From: Algoriphagus alkaliphilus
GTDB taxonomy: Bacteria; Bacteroidota; Bacteroidia; Cytophagales; Cyclobacteriaceae
Length of the DNA: 64,000 bases
Assembly: GCF_900103735.1 (NCBI RefSeq)
Contig: NZ_FMXE01000020.1
Span: 1 to 64,000, forward strand
Direction of reading: 5' to 3'
This document shows, in pieces, positions 1 through 9,092 of this stretch (the first letter of the stretch is position 1; each line of letters opens with the position of its first letter). Position numbers and translations under genes: made by a program. The notes beneath the pieces are model-generated. The model did no database searches. It was given only the letters and a program-made list of their open reading frames with translations, and was not told the DNA's origin.

Positions 1-2
1 AG

Positions 3-65
3 CTAAAACATCAATTATTGACTCCAAATGAACTTCAAGAGCAGCTAATGGCTATGAAAATTTAG
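3..65 (+). pseudogene. C-terminal end of an unidentified ORF, possibly transposase
   Basis: The window opens inside an open frame that ends at a TAG at 63-65. The last residues include HQLLTPNELQEQL. A short LTPxE-type tail of this kind is common at the C-terminus of integrase-core (rve) transposases, but twenty residues are too few for a family call. The next readable coding remnant, a molybdopterin oxidoreductase tail, begins within about 20 bases. That would fit an insertion sequence whose right end lies near 65-80. The transposase reading is an inference only. Confidence 0.3.
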
Positions 66-79
66 CTCGGGTGCTGCAA

Positions 80-289
80 TGTTGAAAACAGGAGCAAAAC
101 AACTTTGACACCTACAAGGTCATCCGGATGCCGCAAGCTCCCAAAAAGACCTTTGTTGAGATTATTCCAAGTATGGAGAAGCCCACAGGAGTAGGGGAGC
201 CACCTGTTCCGCCATTTATTCCTGCCTTGGCAAATGCGATTTATAAGTTGACAGGAAAGCGGAATTACGAGTTGCCTTTTAAGGCTTGA
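80..289 (+). pseudogene. Molybdopterin oxidoreductase beta-type subunit, C-terminal remnant
   Basis: The frame ending at TGA 287-289 reads KVIRMPQAPKK, then PTGVGEPPVPP and ALANAIYKLTGKR. The GxGEPxVPP...PAxANAI...TGKR pattern is the conserved C-terminus of the xanthine dehydrogenase/isoquinoline 1-oxidoreductase large subunit (MoCo-binding domain). In this frame a TGA lies at 83-85, while the homologous residues just upstream (VEN at 81-89) are in another frame. At least one small deletion is therefore present, and the rest of the gene is absent. Only about 65 of roughly 730 residues remain, so it cannot be functional. It probably marks a gene cut off by an insertion or rearrangement left of the window. 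Confidence 0.6.
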
Positions 290-294
290 ATTTC

Positions 295-358
295 TTTGTC
301 AACGGTCGATAGACCACGGTCCACAGCGATTGCCTGTCGACTGTGGTCCGTTGACAAA
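295..358. repeat. Imperfect long hairpin between gene remnant and secreted protein
   Basis: Outer arms TTTGTCAACGG (295-305) and CCGTTGACAAA (348-358) are perfectly complementary. Inside them lie further partly complementary copies of GACCACGGTCCACAG and CTGTGGTCC. A related GTTGACTGTGGACCGTC sequence recurs at about 550-572, just before the next gene. The unit resembles dispersed REP-like intergenic palindromes. The run of A/T at both ends could also let it act as a bidirectional terminator. From 359 to about 545 I see no gene and no clear site. Confidence 0.5.
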
Positions 359-595
359 AAATTAATCTTTAGCACTGAAACTCCTCGTTAAGGTCTTAAT
401 AAATTTCAATTTCCGAAACCGAAGTGCAGACTGAGACCTTCTCAGAGAAAGACCGCCTTTTCTCGTATTTTTGAATATCTGTTTTCTTCCCAGTAATTAA
501 ATAAAATGAGATTAGAAGTTCCTTGGTACCAGCTACGCCGCGGCGCACAGTTGTTGACTGTGGACCGTCGTCTGTGGACAAGATGTTTTTTCCCT

Positions 596-1456
596 ATGCA
601 TAATATACTTCCTTTCCTTTTACTTCTTTCATTTTCAGGATTTGCACAGCAAGTTTCTGATTCGATCTTTGAATCCGGAATTCTGATTCGATCAATTGAA
701 AATCCTGTTTTGGAGGAAATGAGTGGCTTGGCTTTTTCCAAAAATCATCCTGATAAATTCTACACGCATACCGACAGTGGGGGAGAGGCGACTGTCTATA
801 TATTGGATTCTCTGGGAAATGAAATCGGGAAGATTGTGCTGAAGGATACAGAAAATCGGGATTGGGAAGATATCGCAGTGGGGCCTGGACCTGGTGGAAA
901 ATCCTATGTCTATGTGGCGGAAATCGGGGATAATGCAGGTGTCCATAAGTCTGTGAAGATTTATCGCTTTTTGGAACCCTCTACAATCGAAAAGAAGATC
1001 ACCGTAAAGCCCGAGGTTTTGAAATTCACCTACCCAGAGGGAGCTATGGACGCAGAGAGTTTGTTTGTGGATCCTATTTCGGGAGATTTGTTTATTGTGT
1101 CCAAGCGGGATAAGAAAAACACGGTTTTCTGCCTGAAATCCGATGATTTTGGAAAAAAAGAGGTAGTCGCAACAGCGGTGGGCGAACTCCCATTTACCAG
1201 TGCAACGGCAGCAGACATCAGTCAGGATGGTTCAAAAATCCTGATTAAAAACTACTTTAAAATTTACTATTGGGATAGAAAACAGGGTGAAACCGTGGCC
1301 GATGCTCTATTAAGAAGCCCGAAGGAATTGCCCTACGTTCCCGAGCCGCAAGGGGAGGCCATTGGCTTTCAGCCGGACGGAAAAGCCTATTACACCATCA
1401 GTGAAAAGCGCTATAATATTCATCCGGTTTTGTACCGCTATCCAGCCAAATACTAA
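596..1456 (+). CDS. Secreted beta-propeller-like protein of unknown function
   Basis: The product has 286 residues. I place the start at ATG 596 because the protein then begins MHNILPFLLLLSFSGFAQQ, a standard signal peptide. The frame stays open back to 506, but that extension is translated from the intergenic repeat (TVDRRLWTR comes from the GTGGACCGTCG repeat) and would put the signal peptide 30 residues inside the protein. The mature part has repeated propeller-type strands: EEMSGLAFS, THTDSGGEATVY, DWEDIAVGPG, YVYVAEIGDN and AESLFVDPISGD. This resembles secreted NHL/SdiA-regulated-like or phytase-like propellers common in Bacteroidota. No catalytic motif was recognised. It ends 3 bases before the CtlX-type gene, so the two are probably co-transcribed. 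Confidence 0.75.
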   Translation: MHNILPFLLLLSFSGFAQQVSDSIFESGILIRSIENPVLEEMSGLAFSKNHPDKFYTHTDSGGEATVYILDSLGNEIGKIVLKDTENRDWEDIAVGPGPGGKSYVYVAEIGDNAGVHKSVKIYRFLEPSTIEKKITVKPEVLKFTYPEGAMDAESLFVDPISGDLFIVSKRDKKNTVFCLKSDDFGKKEVVATAVGELPFTSATAADISQDGSKILIKNYFKIYYWDRKQGETVADALLRSPKELPYVPEPQGEAIGFQPDGKAYYTISEKRYNIHPVLYRYPAKY

Positions 1457-1459
1457 GTT

Positions 1460-2392
1460 ATGCAGACCAGCTCCACGATTCTGATGGTTCGCCCCGCCAA
1501 CTTTGGATTCAATCCGGAGACGGCTGAAAATAACTTTTACCAGAAGCAGGATTCCCGATCCCAAGAAGAAATCCGACAATTGGCTCGAGCGGAATTTGAT
1601 GGATTTGTAGCTCTGCTACGTGATCAGGGTGTGAGAGTGGTGGTGATCGAGGATACGGATTCGCCGGTTAAGACAGATTCGGTTTTTCCCAACAACTGGT
1701 TTAGCACGCATCCCGATGGGAAGTTAATTCTCTATCCGATGTTTTCTCCGAATCGCAGACTGGAACGAAGGAAAGAAATCATCGAGCGACTGATGCACTT
1801 GGGTTTTAAAGTGAATGAAATCATTGACCTGAGTTTTTTTGAGGACAGTGGGCAATACATGGAAGGCACGGGAAGCATGGTGATGGACCATCAGGCTAAG
1901 GTGATTTATGCCTGCTATTCCCAACGCACGCATCCTTTTCCTTTGGACTATGTAGCCAAGATTCTGGGGTACTCCGTGGTTGGCTTTGAAGCTTCTCAGG
2001 AGATCGACGGTGTGAGCAGTCAGATCTATCATACCAATGTGATGATGCACGTGGGTACCGATTTGGCAGTGGTGTGCCTGGATAGCATCCCCAAAGCTTC
2101 CGAGCGAAGAATGGTGCAGGAATCATTGACTAAATCCGGGAAGAAATTGATTCCGATTACGGCCAAGCAAAAATTCAATTTTGCGGGAAATATGCTGGAA
2201 GTAAGCAATGATGGGGGCGAAAAATTCACCGTGATGTCTCAAGCTGCCTTGGATGCGCTCAATGTGGGACAGATCCAGCAAATCGAAAAGTACACGACCA
2301 TCATCAGTCCTGCTATTCCGACCATCGAAAAACTTGGTGGAGGCAGTGTCAGGTGCATGATGGCTGAGATTTTTTTACCGAAAACTCAGTAG
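1460..2392 (+). CDS. ctlX: Amidinohydrolase of the citrulline-utilization CtlX type
   Basis: The 310 residues belong to the pentein (amidinotransferase/dimethylarginine dimethylaminohydrolase) fold. Visible family marks are the N-terminal strand ILMVRPANF, the substrate-loop motif FPNNWFSTH (76-84), EGTGSM (135-140), the catalytic-type histidine in HTNVMMHVG (His197) and the C-terminal nucleophile in GGGSVRCM (Cys299). The length and the FPNNW/EGTGS/SVRCM set match the CtlX group, known for hydrolysis of citrulline-like ureido or guanidino substrates. DDAH or arginine deiminase activity cannot be excluded by eye. The start ATG follows the upstream stop by 3 bases. No signal peptide is seen, so it is cytoplasmic. 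Confidence 0.8.
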   Translation: MQTSSTILMVRPANFGFNPETAENNFYQKQDSRSQEEIRQLARAEFDGFVALLRDQGVRVVVIEDTDSPVKTDSVFPNNWFSTHPDGKLILYPMFSPNRRLERRKEIIERLMHLGFKVNEIIDLSFFEDSGQYMEGTGSMVMDHQAKVIYACYSQRTHPFPLDYVAKILGYSVVGFEASQEIDGVSSQIYHTNVMMHVGTDLAVVCLDSIPKASERRMVQESLTKSGKKLIPITAKQKFNFAGNMLEVSNDGGEKFTVMSQAALDALNVGQIQQIEKYTTIISPAIPTIEKLGGGSVRCMMAEIFLPKTQ

Positions 2393-2403
2393 TAGGAATC
2401 GCC

Positions 2404-2612
2404 CATGTGAGTGTCTCCACTCACGTGATTTCCCACTCCTAATCTTCCAATTCAAAATCTTTGCTTTTGTGAATGTCTCCGCTCAATTGATTCTCAAGCC
2501 ACACACAGACAATGCAAATGATCCATTTGGGATGAAGTGAGTGGAGATATTCACTTCGGCAGAAAGCAAAAACATTATAAATTGAACCGTGAGTGGCGAC
2601 ACTCACGGAGGC
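2404..2612. repeat. Cluster of GTGAGTG...CACTCAC palindromes
   Basis: The 330 bases between the CtlX-type gene and the next lipoprotein hold several related palindromes. A near-perfect one at 2404-2427 (TGTGAGTGTCTCCACTCACG) is followed by degenerate copies near 2470-2492 and 2540-2562 (inverted orientation), and by GTGAGTGGCGACACTCAC near 2590-2607. The same core recurs at 3837-3864, in degraded form up to 4098, and three times at 26190-26467. No open frame of note lies here. Confidence 0.7.
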
Positions 2613-2651
2613 GGAGATTTAAAACCATCAAAAAATACCCTATATAGGGTA

Positions 2652-2682
2652 TTGCTCTGATTATTTTTTAGCTCTACTTTTC
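2652..2682 (+). promoter_or_regulatory. Candidate Bacteroidota promoter for the propeller lipoprotein
   Basis: TTG at 2652-2654, then 20 bases, then TACTTTTC at 2675-2682. This fits the Bacteroidota -33/-7 consensus (TTG, about 20, TAnnTTTG) with one mismatch in the last base. It would start transcription near 2690, about 35 bases before ATG 2723. Confidence 0.45.
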
Positions 2683-2722
2683 TGATATTCTTCAATTTAA
2701 CCATAAACTTTTCTGAAAACTT

Positions 2723-3808
2723 ATGAAATCAAACAATCATACAATCAAACCCTTTGGGGATTTCCCTGTGAGAAATTTGGAGATTTTAGCTTTTAGGTAT
2801 GAATGTGGTATAACTAAGTTGAAAAAGAACTTAAGTCTTTTTGGACTCCTTATCTTACTTTTCGCTTGTGATAAGTTTAATACAGGTCAATTCCCCGAAA
2901 ATCCTGTCAATCTTGGTGAACTTAACTCATCTTTCGATGATATAAATTCTGATATTCCATTTGTAAACCACGAGGTTCAATTGGTTTTTTCAACAAATCG
3001 TGGAAATAATCAATCTTTAGATTTTAATCTGATTGTTTCAAGTATTGATTTTAATTGGGATAGATCTGATGGAATACTTTTGGTTAATTCTTCAAACAAA
3101 CTTTTCGATGCGAAATTTCAATCTTTTAGAGATATGGTTCGCAGAACAGAATCACCCGCCCATGAAAAGGGGCCTTACAGTTTTCTTGAAAGTGAAGGCA
3201 ATCGGGTGCTTCTATTTAGTAGAGAAAATGATGGAGTTTATTCAATTTTTTCTGAACAAGAAAAACCATCTATCGGTGCAAGAATTACTCAAAATCATCA
3301 AATTTTGAATGAAAAGTCTAATGAAATGTACCCCTGTTTTTATGGGGAAGATTTTATAAAAGGAATTGATATTACACCTTCGCGTCCTGAAAAAATGATT
3401 TTTTCCTCTGATAAGGATGGTAAGTTTGATATCTATGAAGCAGCTATTCCAGTAGGTCAAAGCCCACTTCAGTTTCTTAGCCAAAGCAATTCAAAAACTA
3501 TTCAAAAGCTGGCATTCAATACTTCCTCTAATGACCACATGCCTTTCGTCTATGGCGATTTGTTGGTCTTCTCTTCCGATCGACCGGGAGGATTTGGGGG
3601 GTATGATTTGTATTATTCCCAGAAAACTGCCAATGGTTGGACAGTGCCGATCAATTTTGGTCCAAAGATCAATTCCGAATTTGATGAATACAGGCCTGTC
3701 GTCTCTGAACAGCCAGAATTTAGCAATCGTTTGATGATCTTTTCCTCCAACCGTCCAGGGGGGTTGGGAGGATTTGATTTGTACTTCGTAGGGATTCCGA
3801 AGTTCTGA
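2723..3808 (+). CDS. PD40/WD40-like beta-propeller lipoprotein
   Basis: The product has 361 residues from ATG 2723. A lipoprotein signal sequence, KKNLSLFGLLILLFAC, lies at about residues 34-49. A TTG at 2819 would start exactly at this signal (329 residues) and may be the true start, although the nearest promoter-like site sits just before ATG 2723. The mature part has TolB/PD40-type repeats ending in SSDRPGG, MIFSSDKDGKFDIYEA, VFSSDRPGGFGGYDLYYS and IFSSNRPGGLGGFDLYF. These are WD40-like repeats typical of OmpA-linked or gliding-associated envelope proteins. The protein stops soon after the last repeat with no OmpA domain. Outer-membrane anchoring is likely and the partner is unknown. Confidence 0.75.
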   Translation: MKSNNHTIKPFGDFPVRNLEILAFRYECGITKLKKNLSLFGLLILLFACDKFNTGQFPENPVNLGELNSSFDDINSDIPFVNHEVQLVFSTNRGNNQSLDFNLIVSSIDFNWDRSDGILLVNSSNKLFDAKFQSFRDMVRRTESPAHEKGPYSFLESEGNRVLLFSRENDGVYSIFSEQEKPSIGARITQNHQILNEKSNEMYPCFYGEDFIKGIDITPSRPEKMIFSSDKDGKFDIYEAAIPVGQSPLQFLSQSNSKTIQKLAFNTSSNDHMPFVYGDLLVFSSDRPGGFGGYDLYYSQKTANGWTVPINFGPKINSEFDEYRPVVSEQPEFSNRLMIFSSNRPGGLGGFDLYFVGIPKF

Positions 3809-3836
3809 AAAAAACGATGGATCAGAAGTTACAATC

Positions 3837-3870
3837 ATCACGTGAGTGTCGAGACTCACGTGATTTTTTT
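3837..3870 (+). terminator. Perfect palindrome plus T-run after the propeller lipoprotein
   Basis: Arms ATCACGTGAGT (3837-3847) and ACTCACGTGAT (3854-3864) enclose a 6-base loop and are followed by seven T. This is a member of the dispersed GTGAGTG palindrome family that also has the form of a rho-independent terminator. Degraded copies follow up to about 4098. The rest of 3809-4105 has no gene. Confidence 0.6.
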
Positions 3871-4105
3871 GTTTCTTTTAGACCAAGTGAGCGTGTTCAC
3901 ACACCTGTTTTTCGCTTTTCAACTTTCCAAACTGAGGTCAGCACTCACTTGATTTTCAACTCAGCTTTTGTGAATCCCAGGCTATTCATTTTTCCATTAC
4001 CTGTCTAAAAGAAATTTTAAAATAATTTTACATGCTGTGAATGGAAAAACTCACTTCGGCAGGATGGGCGAAGGGACACTCACTTCGGAGGAGTTGCGTC
4101 AGACG

Positions 4106-4936
4106 TCAGTTTATTCGCTTCAAATCTTCAGGCAACGCATAGACTTTGATTCCATCTTTTACCATGAACGTCAAAATCTCCCGACCAATCTGCACTGATT
4201 CTATTCCTTTCACAGGGGTTGGTCCCAAATCAGTTACGACCTTGGTCGAAATCGAATACATTTTCAGATTTTCTCCATCGACCCAAAACAGATGTTCGTT
4301 GTAGAAACACATCCTTTGGTCGAATTGGAGATCCGCTTTTTGGATAAAATTCCCCTGATTGTCAAAAATGAAAATTCCCGTAGTCGGGACATTCATGAAT
4401 AGGCGGTTTTTGAACTCCCGGATTTCGGTCACTTTCAGATCAACAGAATTTAAAATCAAATTGAGGGGCTGCGATTGGATGATGATCTTTCTTAGGTAAT
4501 CCAGACTTTTCAGTGATAGGTCAGATTCATCCCAAATCCAGATGATGTTGTTGTTTCCCAAGGTTGCAGCTTTGGGGAGGGTGATGGTATTGAGTAATAA
4601 GCTGTTTTCGGCAATCGGGTTCAGGAAGCGATCCATGATTCGATACTCTTGAAGATCGGCCGAAAATGTGAAAATATTGACCGTCCAGGAAGCTTCCAAT
4701 TGGTGAATCCTGGCTTGCCGGGTAGGAGAGAAGAGGTTAAGCTGCTTACCGGATTTGTTAAAAAGGTATACATCACCTGTAGCGTTACTTACAAAAATTT
4801 GGTCCCGTGTATCGAGAGAAACCAAATCTAAGTTATTCAACTTGATCTCTGAAATCGGGTTTCCGTACTCAAGTTTATCCTGAGCTAAAAGCACATTGGA
4901 GAGCAGCCAAAAAACCAGAATCAGTGCTTGCTTCAT
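4106..4936 (-). CDS. Secreted propeller-like protein, unknown function
   Basis: The 276 residues begin with a signal peptide (MKQALILVFWLLSNVLLAQ) and contain no lipobox. The mature chain shows several propeller-like blade strands: LDLVSLDTRDQIFVSNATG, VYLFNKSGK, NIIWIWDES and GIFIFDNQGN. It has no catalytic motif that I recognise. The gene starts within the last codons of lpxH (ATGA overlap, 4933-4936), so it is translated from the lpxH mRNA. Close homologues in Bacteroidota commonly follow lpxH, but the role is unknown. Confidence 0.65.
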   Translation of the reverse strand: MKQALILVFWLLSNVLLAQDKLEYGNPISEIKLNNLDLVSLDTRDQIFVSNATGDVYLFNKSGKQLNLFSPTRQARIHQLEASWTVNIFTFSADLQEYRIMDRFLNPIAENSLLLNTITLPKAATLGNNNIIWIWDESDLSLKSLDYLRKIIIQSQPLNLILNSVDLKVTEIREFKNRLFMNVPTTGIFIFDNQGNFIQKADLQFDQRMCFYNEHLFWVDGENLKMYSISTKVVTDLGPTPVKGIESVQIGREILTFMVKDGIKVYALPEDLKRIN

Positions 4937-5709
4937 TTTTCGAAAGTCAAAAGTTTTCCACCTGCTGCATCAAACTCCAAATACGTATTTTGGGAGACCC
5001 ACTCCCCCAGATTGAAGTAGGTCGATTTTTCACCAACTGGAAGCTCCAAGGGAAGGTGCCGATGTCCGAAGATGTAAAAATCATGATGAAATCGGGATTC
5101 CAGGTCTTTGCAATATTGCCATAGCCATTCATCTTCATTCATGAAGCGATTTTCATTTTTTCCCATGTTGGTGATTCGACTTCGGCTTGACCATGCTTTG
5201 GCAAGTTTAACACCAAGATCAGGATGAAGCCATCTGAACAGCCAATTTGCAAAGGGATTGGTGAAAACAGTTTTGAGGAATTTATATGAATTATCCCCCT
5301 GGCCCAAGCCGTCTCCATGTCCGATCAGGATTTTTTTTCCCTCAACAGATAGCACAATCGGGTGATGATAGACCGGTATTCCCAGCTCTCTGGTGAAGTA
5401 GTCTTTCATCCAGAGATCGTGATTTCCTGTGAAAAATAGGATGGGAACACCCTGCTCCCTGATTTGGGAGATCTTTGAGATGAATGGAATAAACCCTTTA
5501 GGAATGACTTCACCGTATTCAAACCAAAAATCAAAAATATCTCCTACCAAAAAGATGGCTGCGGCATCATTTGAAATCGAATCAAGCCAACGGATGATTC
5601 GTTTTTCTCTGATTTTACTTTCCGTTTCATTCGGTGCTCCCAAATGAAAGTCAGAGGCAAAATAGAGTTTTTTTCCTTTCAGAGAAAAGTCAAGAGGTGC
5701 AGCTTGCAT
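4933..5709 (-). CDS. lpxH: UDP-2,3-diacylglucosamine diphosphatase (LpxH)
   Basis: The 258 residues form a calcineurin-like metallophosphoesterase that removes UMP from UDP-2,3-diacylglucosamine in lipid A synthesis. The two-metal motifs are in order: FASDFHLG (18-25), VGDIFDFW (55-62), FTGNHDLW (92-99), IGHGDG and FGHRHLP near the C-terminus. The GDGLGQGD and WLHPDLG segments are characteristic of the LpxH/YbbF group rather than generic phosphoesterases. It is probably peripheral on the inner membrane. It overlaps the downstream propeller gene by 4 bases. Confidence 0.88.
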   Translation of the reverse strand: MQAAPLDFSLKGKKLYFASDFHLGAPNETESKIREKRIIRWLDSISNDAAAIFLVGDIFDFWFEYGEVIPKGFIPFISKISQIREQGVPILFFTGNHDLWMKDYFTRELGIPVYHHPIVLSVEGKKILIGHGDGLGQGDNSYKFLKTVFTNPFANWLFRWLHPDLGVKLAKAWSSRSRITNMGKNENRFMNEDEWLWQYCKDLESRFHHDFYIFGHRHLPLELPVGEKSTYFNLGEWVSQNTYLEFDAAGGKLLTFEK

Positions 5710-5740
5710 GTAAATAGATAATGTCGTGGAGCAAAAATAA

Positions 5741-5767
5741 AAAAGCCCCGATTGGAACGGGGCTTTT
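5741..5767 (-). terminator. Terminator downstream of ftsH
   Basis: Arms AAAAGCCCC (5741-5749) and GGGGCTTTT (5759-5767) enclose a 9-base loop with a T-run on the minus strand. It lies 5 bases beyond the ftsH stop. Confidence 0.8.
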
Positions 5768-5771
5768 GTAC

Positions 5772-7826
5772 TTATTTTTCTGTCTTGACTTCCGGTAGCT
5801 CTACTTTTTCAATCTCGGTTTCAGCTTCTTTGGCCTCTTCTTTCACTTCTTCCGGGGCGATGATCACCTTGTCCTTCTTGTTGGTGAAGGCTTGATACGT
5901 CGTCTCCTTGTCGAAAGGCCGCTTTCCGATCAGTTTTTCCAAGTCAGCCTGGAATAGGATTTCTTTTTCCAAAAGCTCTTTGGCCAGAATCTCCAAGTGA
6001 TCCCGGTGTTCTTTCAGAAGATCGAGTGTACGGGTATAAGCAGATTGAATCAATTTGCTCACTTCCTGATCAATCATCTCAGCGGTTGCTTCAGAGTAAG
6101 GCTTGGTCATTTTATAACCGTCAGCCTTGCTGTCATAGAAGGAAATGTGTCCTAATTTTTCATTCATTCCATAGACCGAAACGATGGAATAGGCCATCTT
6201 GGTGATCCGTTCCAGATCGCTCAGTGCACCGGTTGAAATTTTCCCAAAGATGATCTCCTCAGCAGCACGTCCACCCAGAGTCATACACATCTCATCAAAC
6301 AACTGCTCTGTCTGATAAAGAAATTGCTCTTTTGGCAGGTATTGAGCATAACCCAAAGCCGCCACTCCACGAGGCACAATACTCACCTTTACCAAAGGAT
6401 CGGCATGCTCAAGAAACCAGCCTGCTACAGCGTGTCCCGCCTCATGATAGGCAACAATTTTCTTTTCATCAGGGGAGATGATTTTGGTTTTCTTCTCCAA
6501 TCCGCCGATCACACGATCCACTGCGTCCTGAAAATCCTGCATATCCACCGCAGTTTTGTTTCTTCTTGCGGCAATCAAGGCGGCTTCGTTACACACGTTG
6601 GCGATTTCGGCACCGGCAAATCCCGGAGTTTGGGCAGCCAGCTTTTTAGGGTCGATATCCTCAGCAATTTTGATCGGCTTCAAGTGCACTTTGAAGATAG
6701 CTTCACGGCCATTGATATCCGGCTTGTCGATGGATATTTGTCTGTCAAATCGACCCGCTCTCAATAAAGCGCTGTCTAGGACATCAGGTCTGTTGGTGGC
6801 GGCAAGTACGATTACACCGGAATCGGTGCCGAAGCCATCCATTTCTACAAGGAGCGAGTTCAGGGTATTCTCTCGCTCGTCATTTGAACCAGGCATTTGG
6901 CCCTTTCCTCTGGATCTACCAATTGCATCAATTTCATCAATGAAGATGATACAGGGTGCTTTTTCTTTGGCCTGCTTAAACAAGTCACGCACTCGTGCTG
7001 CTCCTACACCGACAAACATCTCGACGAAGTCAGAACCTGAAAGTGTAAAGAATGGTACTCCTGCCTCACCGGCTACAGCTTTTGCAAGCAAAGTTTTACC
7101 TGTGCCCGGGGGGCCTACCAGCAGTGCACCTTTTGGGATTTTACCTCCCAGTTTGGTGAATTTCCCGGGGTTTTTGAGGAATTCGACGATTTCCTGAATT
7201 TCTTCTTTAGCTTCATCCAATCCGGCAACATTGTCAAAAGTGATCTTGACTTTGTTTTCTGCATCAAAAAGCTGAGCTTTTGACTTACCCACGTTGAAGA
7301 TTTGTCCTCCCGGCCCGGAGGGTCCGGCCATTCTTCGCATCATAAACCAGAAGAATACAAATAGCAAAATCAGGAACCCAAAGCTTCCGAAATAACTGCT
7401 CCAGTTTTCTTCATTGGTCACAGAAGCGCCAATCCTGCTTTCTTCAGGCATTTTTTCTTCCATAGCCTGAAAGTCAGTCTGAAACTTATCCGAAGTGGTC
7501 ACTTGCAGCGCATAGTGTGGCCCTGTCGGATTGAAAAAAGAAGAATTGGATTCTAACTCAGTCTTGTATTTGGCGTTTTGTAAAGCGGCAGGTTTCAGGG
7601 TAACATCTACCCTGTTCATGTTTCGGACGATTACTACCTTGGCGACATCTCCGGACATGTACATATCTTCAAAGCGCTTCTGCGTGATATCAATCACTGC
7701 CCCGCGCTGTTGGATCCATGTCAATCCCAGAAGTACCATTACGGCAGCAATAATCAACCAAAGTTGAAAATTGGGTTTTTGAGGTGCCTTAGGGACAAAA
7801 CTTTTATTCTTATTTTTTTCGCTCAT
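5772..7826 (-). CDS. ftsH: ATP-dependent zinc metalloprotease FtsH
   Basis: The 684 residues form a membrane-anchored hexameric AAA+ protease that degrades misfolded membrane and short-lived proteins. A first membrane segment lies at about 20-40, a periplasmic domain follows, and a second membrane segment is at about 147-163. The AAA domain has Walker A GPPGTGKT (238-245), Walker B IIFIDEID (293-300) and the second region of homology around [20 protein letters not shown]. The zinc site is HEAGH (461-465). The C-terminus is a charged Glu/Lys-rich tail. It lies 67 bases downstream of rsfS on the same strand, probably one transcript, as in many Bacteroidota. Confidence 0.97.
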   Translation of the reverse strand: MSEKNKNKSFVPKAPQKPNFQLWLIIAAVMVLLGLTWIQQRGAVIDITQKRFEDMYMSGDVAKVVIVRNMNRVDVTLKPAALQNAKYKTELESNSSFFNPTGPHYALQVTTSDKFQTDFQAMEEKMPEESRIGASVTNEENWSSYFGSFGFLILLFVFFWFMMRRMAGPSGPGGQIFNVGKSKAQLFDAENKVKITFDNVAGLDEAKEEIQEIVEFLKNPGKFTKLGGKIPKGALLVGPPGTGKTLLAKAVAGEAGVPFFTLSGSDFVEMFVGVGAARVRDLFKQAKEKAPCIIFIDEIDAIGRSRGKGQMPGSNDERENTLNSLLVEMDGFGTDSGVIVLAATNRPDVLDSALLRAGRFDRQISIDKPDINGREAIFKVHLKPIKIAEDIDPKKLAAQTPGFAGAEIANVCNEAALIAARRNKTAVDMQDFQDAVDRVIGGLEKKTKIISPDEKKIVAYHEAGHAVAGWFLEHADPLVKVSIVPRGVAALGYAQYLPKEQFLYQTEQLFDEMCMTLGGRAAEEIIFGKISTGALSDLERITKMAYSIVSVYGMNEKLGHISFYDSKADGYKMTKPYSEATAEMIDQEVSKLIQSAYTRTLDLLKEHRDHLEILAKELLEKEILFQADLEKLIGKRPFDKETTYQAFTNKKDKVIIAPEEVKEEAKEAETEIEKVELPEVKTEK

Positions 7827-7893
7827 CGCTTTTGTGGTAATTCTTTAAGATTATGCTAAAACGGATTAACCTTTTGAAAGTTTATTCGGGCAT

Positions 7894-8241
7894 TTAATTC
7901 ACTCGGGTGGTTTTGGCATCTCCCCAAAGCTCTTCCAAACCATAATAATTTCTTTTCTCTTTCAGGAAAATATGGACTACGACATCAAAATAATCCATCA
8001 AGACCCATTCGCCGTTTGATTTCCCCTCAACTTTTCGTGCAGGTGTTTCATTTACCTTTTGTATTTCGGCTTCTATTGATTCTGAGATTGCTTCAAGTTG
8101 CTTGTCTGAATTACCGGAACAGATTACAAAAAAGTCAGTTACTGAATTTTTTATTTTCCTAAGGTCCATTACTAAAATTTCAGAAGCTTTTTTTTCTTCC
8201 ATTCCTTTGACGATCACCTTGCTCAGTGCTTCTGCTGTCAT
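7894..8241 (-). CDS. rsfS: Ribosomal silencing factor RsfS
   Basis: The 115 residues match the RsfS/Iojap family, which binds ribosomal protein uL14 and blocks joining of the subunits during starvation. Visible marks are the ASEILVMDLRKI strand, NSVTDFFVICSGNSDKQ and the C-terminal WVLMDYFDVVVHIF followed by YGLEELW. Length is normal for the family. It is divergent from birA (58 bases between starts) and precedes ftsH. Confidence 0.93.
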   Translation of the reverse strand: MTAEALSKVIVKGMEEKKASEILVMDLRKIKNSVTDFFVICSGNSDKQLEAISESIEAEIQKVNETPARKVEGKSNGEWVLMDYFDVVVHIFLKEKRNYYGLEELWGDAKTTRVN

Positions 8242-8299
8242 ATATTGATTTAATATTACGGGACGATGTAAGTAACCCTATTAGCCCAACCGAAAAATA

Positions 8300-9064
8300 A
8301 TGTATAAAATTCTTGCCAACACGATTTTTTTGGGGAAAGATGTTCTTTTCCTGCCAGAGTGTCACTCGTCTAATGACAAAGCTCTCGAACTGATCCGATC
8401 CGGGAAGGCCAATGAAGGTACAATTGTAATCTGTAACCATCAAACTCAGGGAAAAGGTCAGCGAGGCAACACCTGGGAAGCTCTGCCGGGTCAAAACTTG
8501 ACCTTTTCAGTGGTTTTGAAGCCCGATTTTCTGGATGTGTCCGAACAGTTTTTTCTTAACATGGTGATTTCTAACAGTATTCGCAGAATGCTTCAAGACT
8601 ACCTCCCTGACTTGAAAGTAAAGTGGCCCAACGATTTGGTAGTGCCTGACCGTGGTAAAATCGGAGGTGTGTTGATTGAAAATATTGTCAATTCATCCGC
8701 ATGGGAATTTGCCGTTGTTGGAATTGGACTGAACATCAATCAACGGGATTTCCTAAACAAAAACGCCACCTCTTTGTCTTTGATTACAGGTGGACATTAT
8801 GAACTTGAGGAGCTGTTAAAACTACTCGTTGCCCACTTAGAGCAAGGTTACATTTCCTTAAAAAAGGGAAAAATGGAAGAGGTTCGGAAGGAATATCTGA
8901 GTCATTTGTTTTTAAAAGACAGATGGGAAACTTTCACAGAAAGTGAAATCGAATTTGATGGAAAAATAGTCGGTGTTTCTCAAGATGGAAAACTTCAAAT
9001 AATGCTAAAAGATGGTTCTGAGCGGTTTTTTGGCCTTAAGGAAATCACCTTCCCAAACCTTTAG
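8300..9064 (+). CDS. birA: Biotin--[acetyl-CoA-carboxylase] ligase
   Basis: The 254 residues attach biotin to the carboxyl-carrier protein of acetyl-CoA carboxylase through biotinyl-AMP. The biotin-binding loop is GKGQRGNTW (51-59, family GRGRxGRxW), followed by KWPNDL (108-113) and GKIGGVLIEN (119-128), and a small C-terminal beta domain. There is no N-terminal winged-helix domain, so it is a class I ligase without the DNA-binding repressor part of E. coli BirA. The start ATG gives MYKILANT. It is divergent from rsfS. Confidence 0.93.
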   Translation: MYKILANTIFLGKDVLFLPECHSSNDKALELIRSGKANEGTIVICNHQTQGKGQRGNTWEALPGQNLTFSVVLKPDFLDVSEQFFLNMVISNSIRRMLQDYLPDLKVKWPNDLVVPDRGKIGGVLIENIVNSSAWEFAVVGIGLNINQRDFLNKNATSLSLITGGHYELEELLKLLVAHLEQGYISLKKGKMEEVRKEYLSHLFLKDRWETFTESEIEFDGKIVGVSQDGKLQIMLKDGSERFFGLKEITFPNL

Positions 9065-9092
9065 CAAGTTTTCTATTCCCAAATTTAAGCAG

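Noticed and set aside
6556-7197. 213-codon open frame on the plus strand
   Set aside because: Antisense to the conserved AAA domain of ftsH; codon composition mirrors the real gene.
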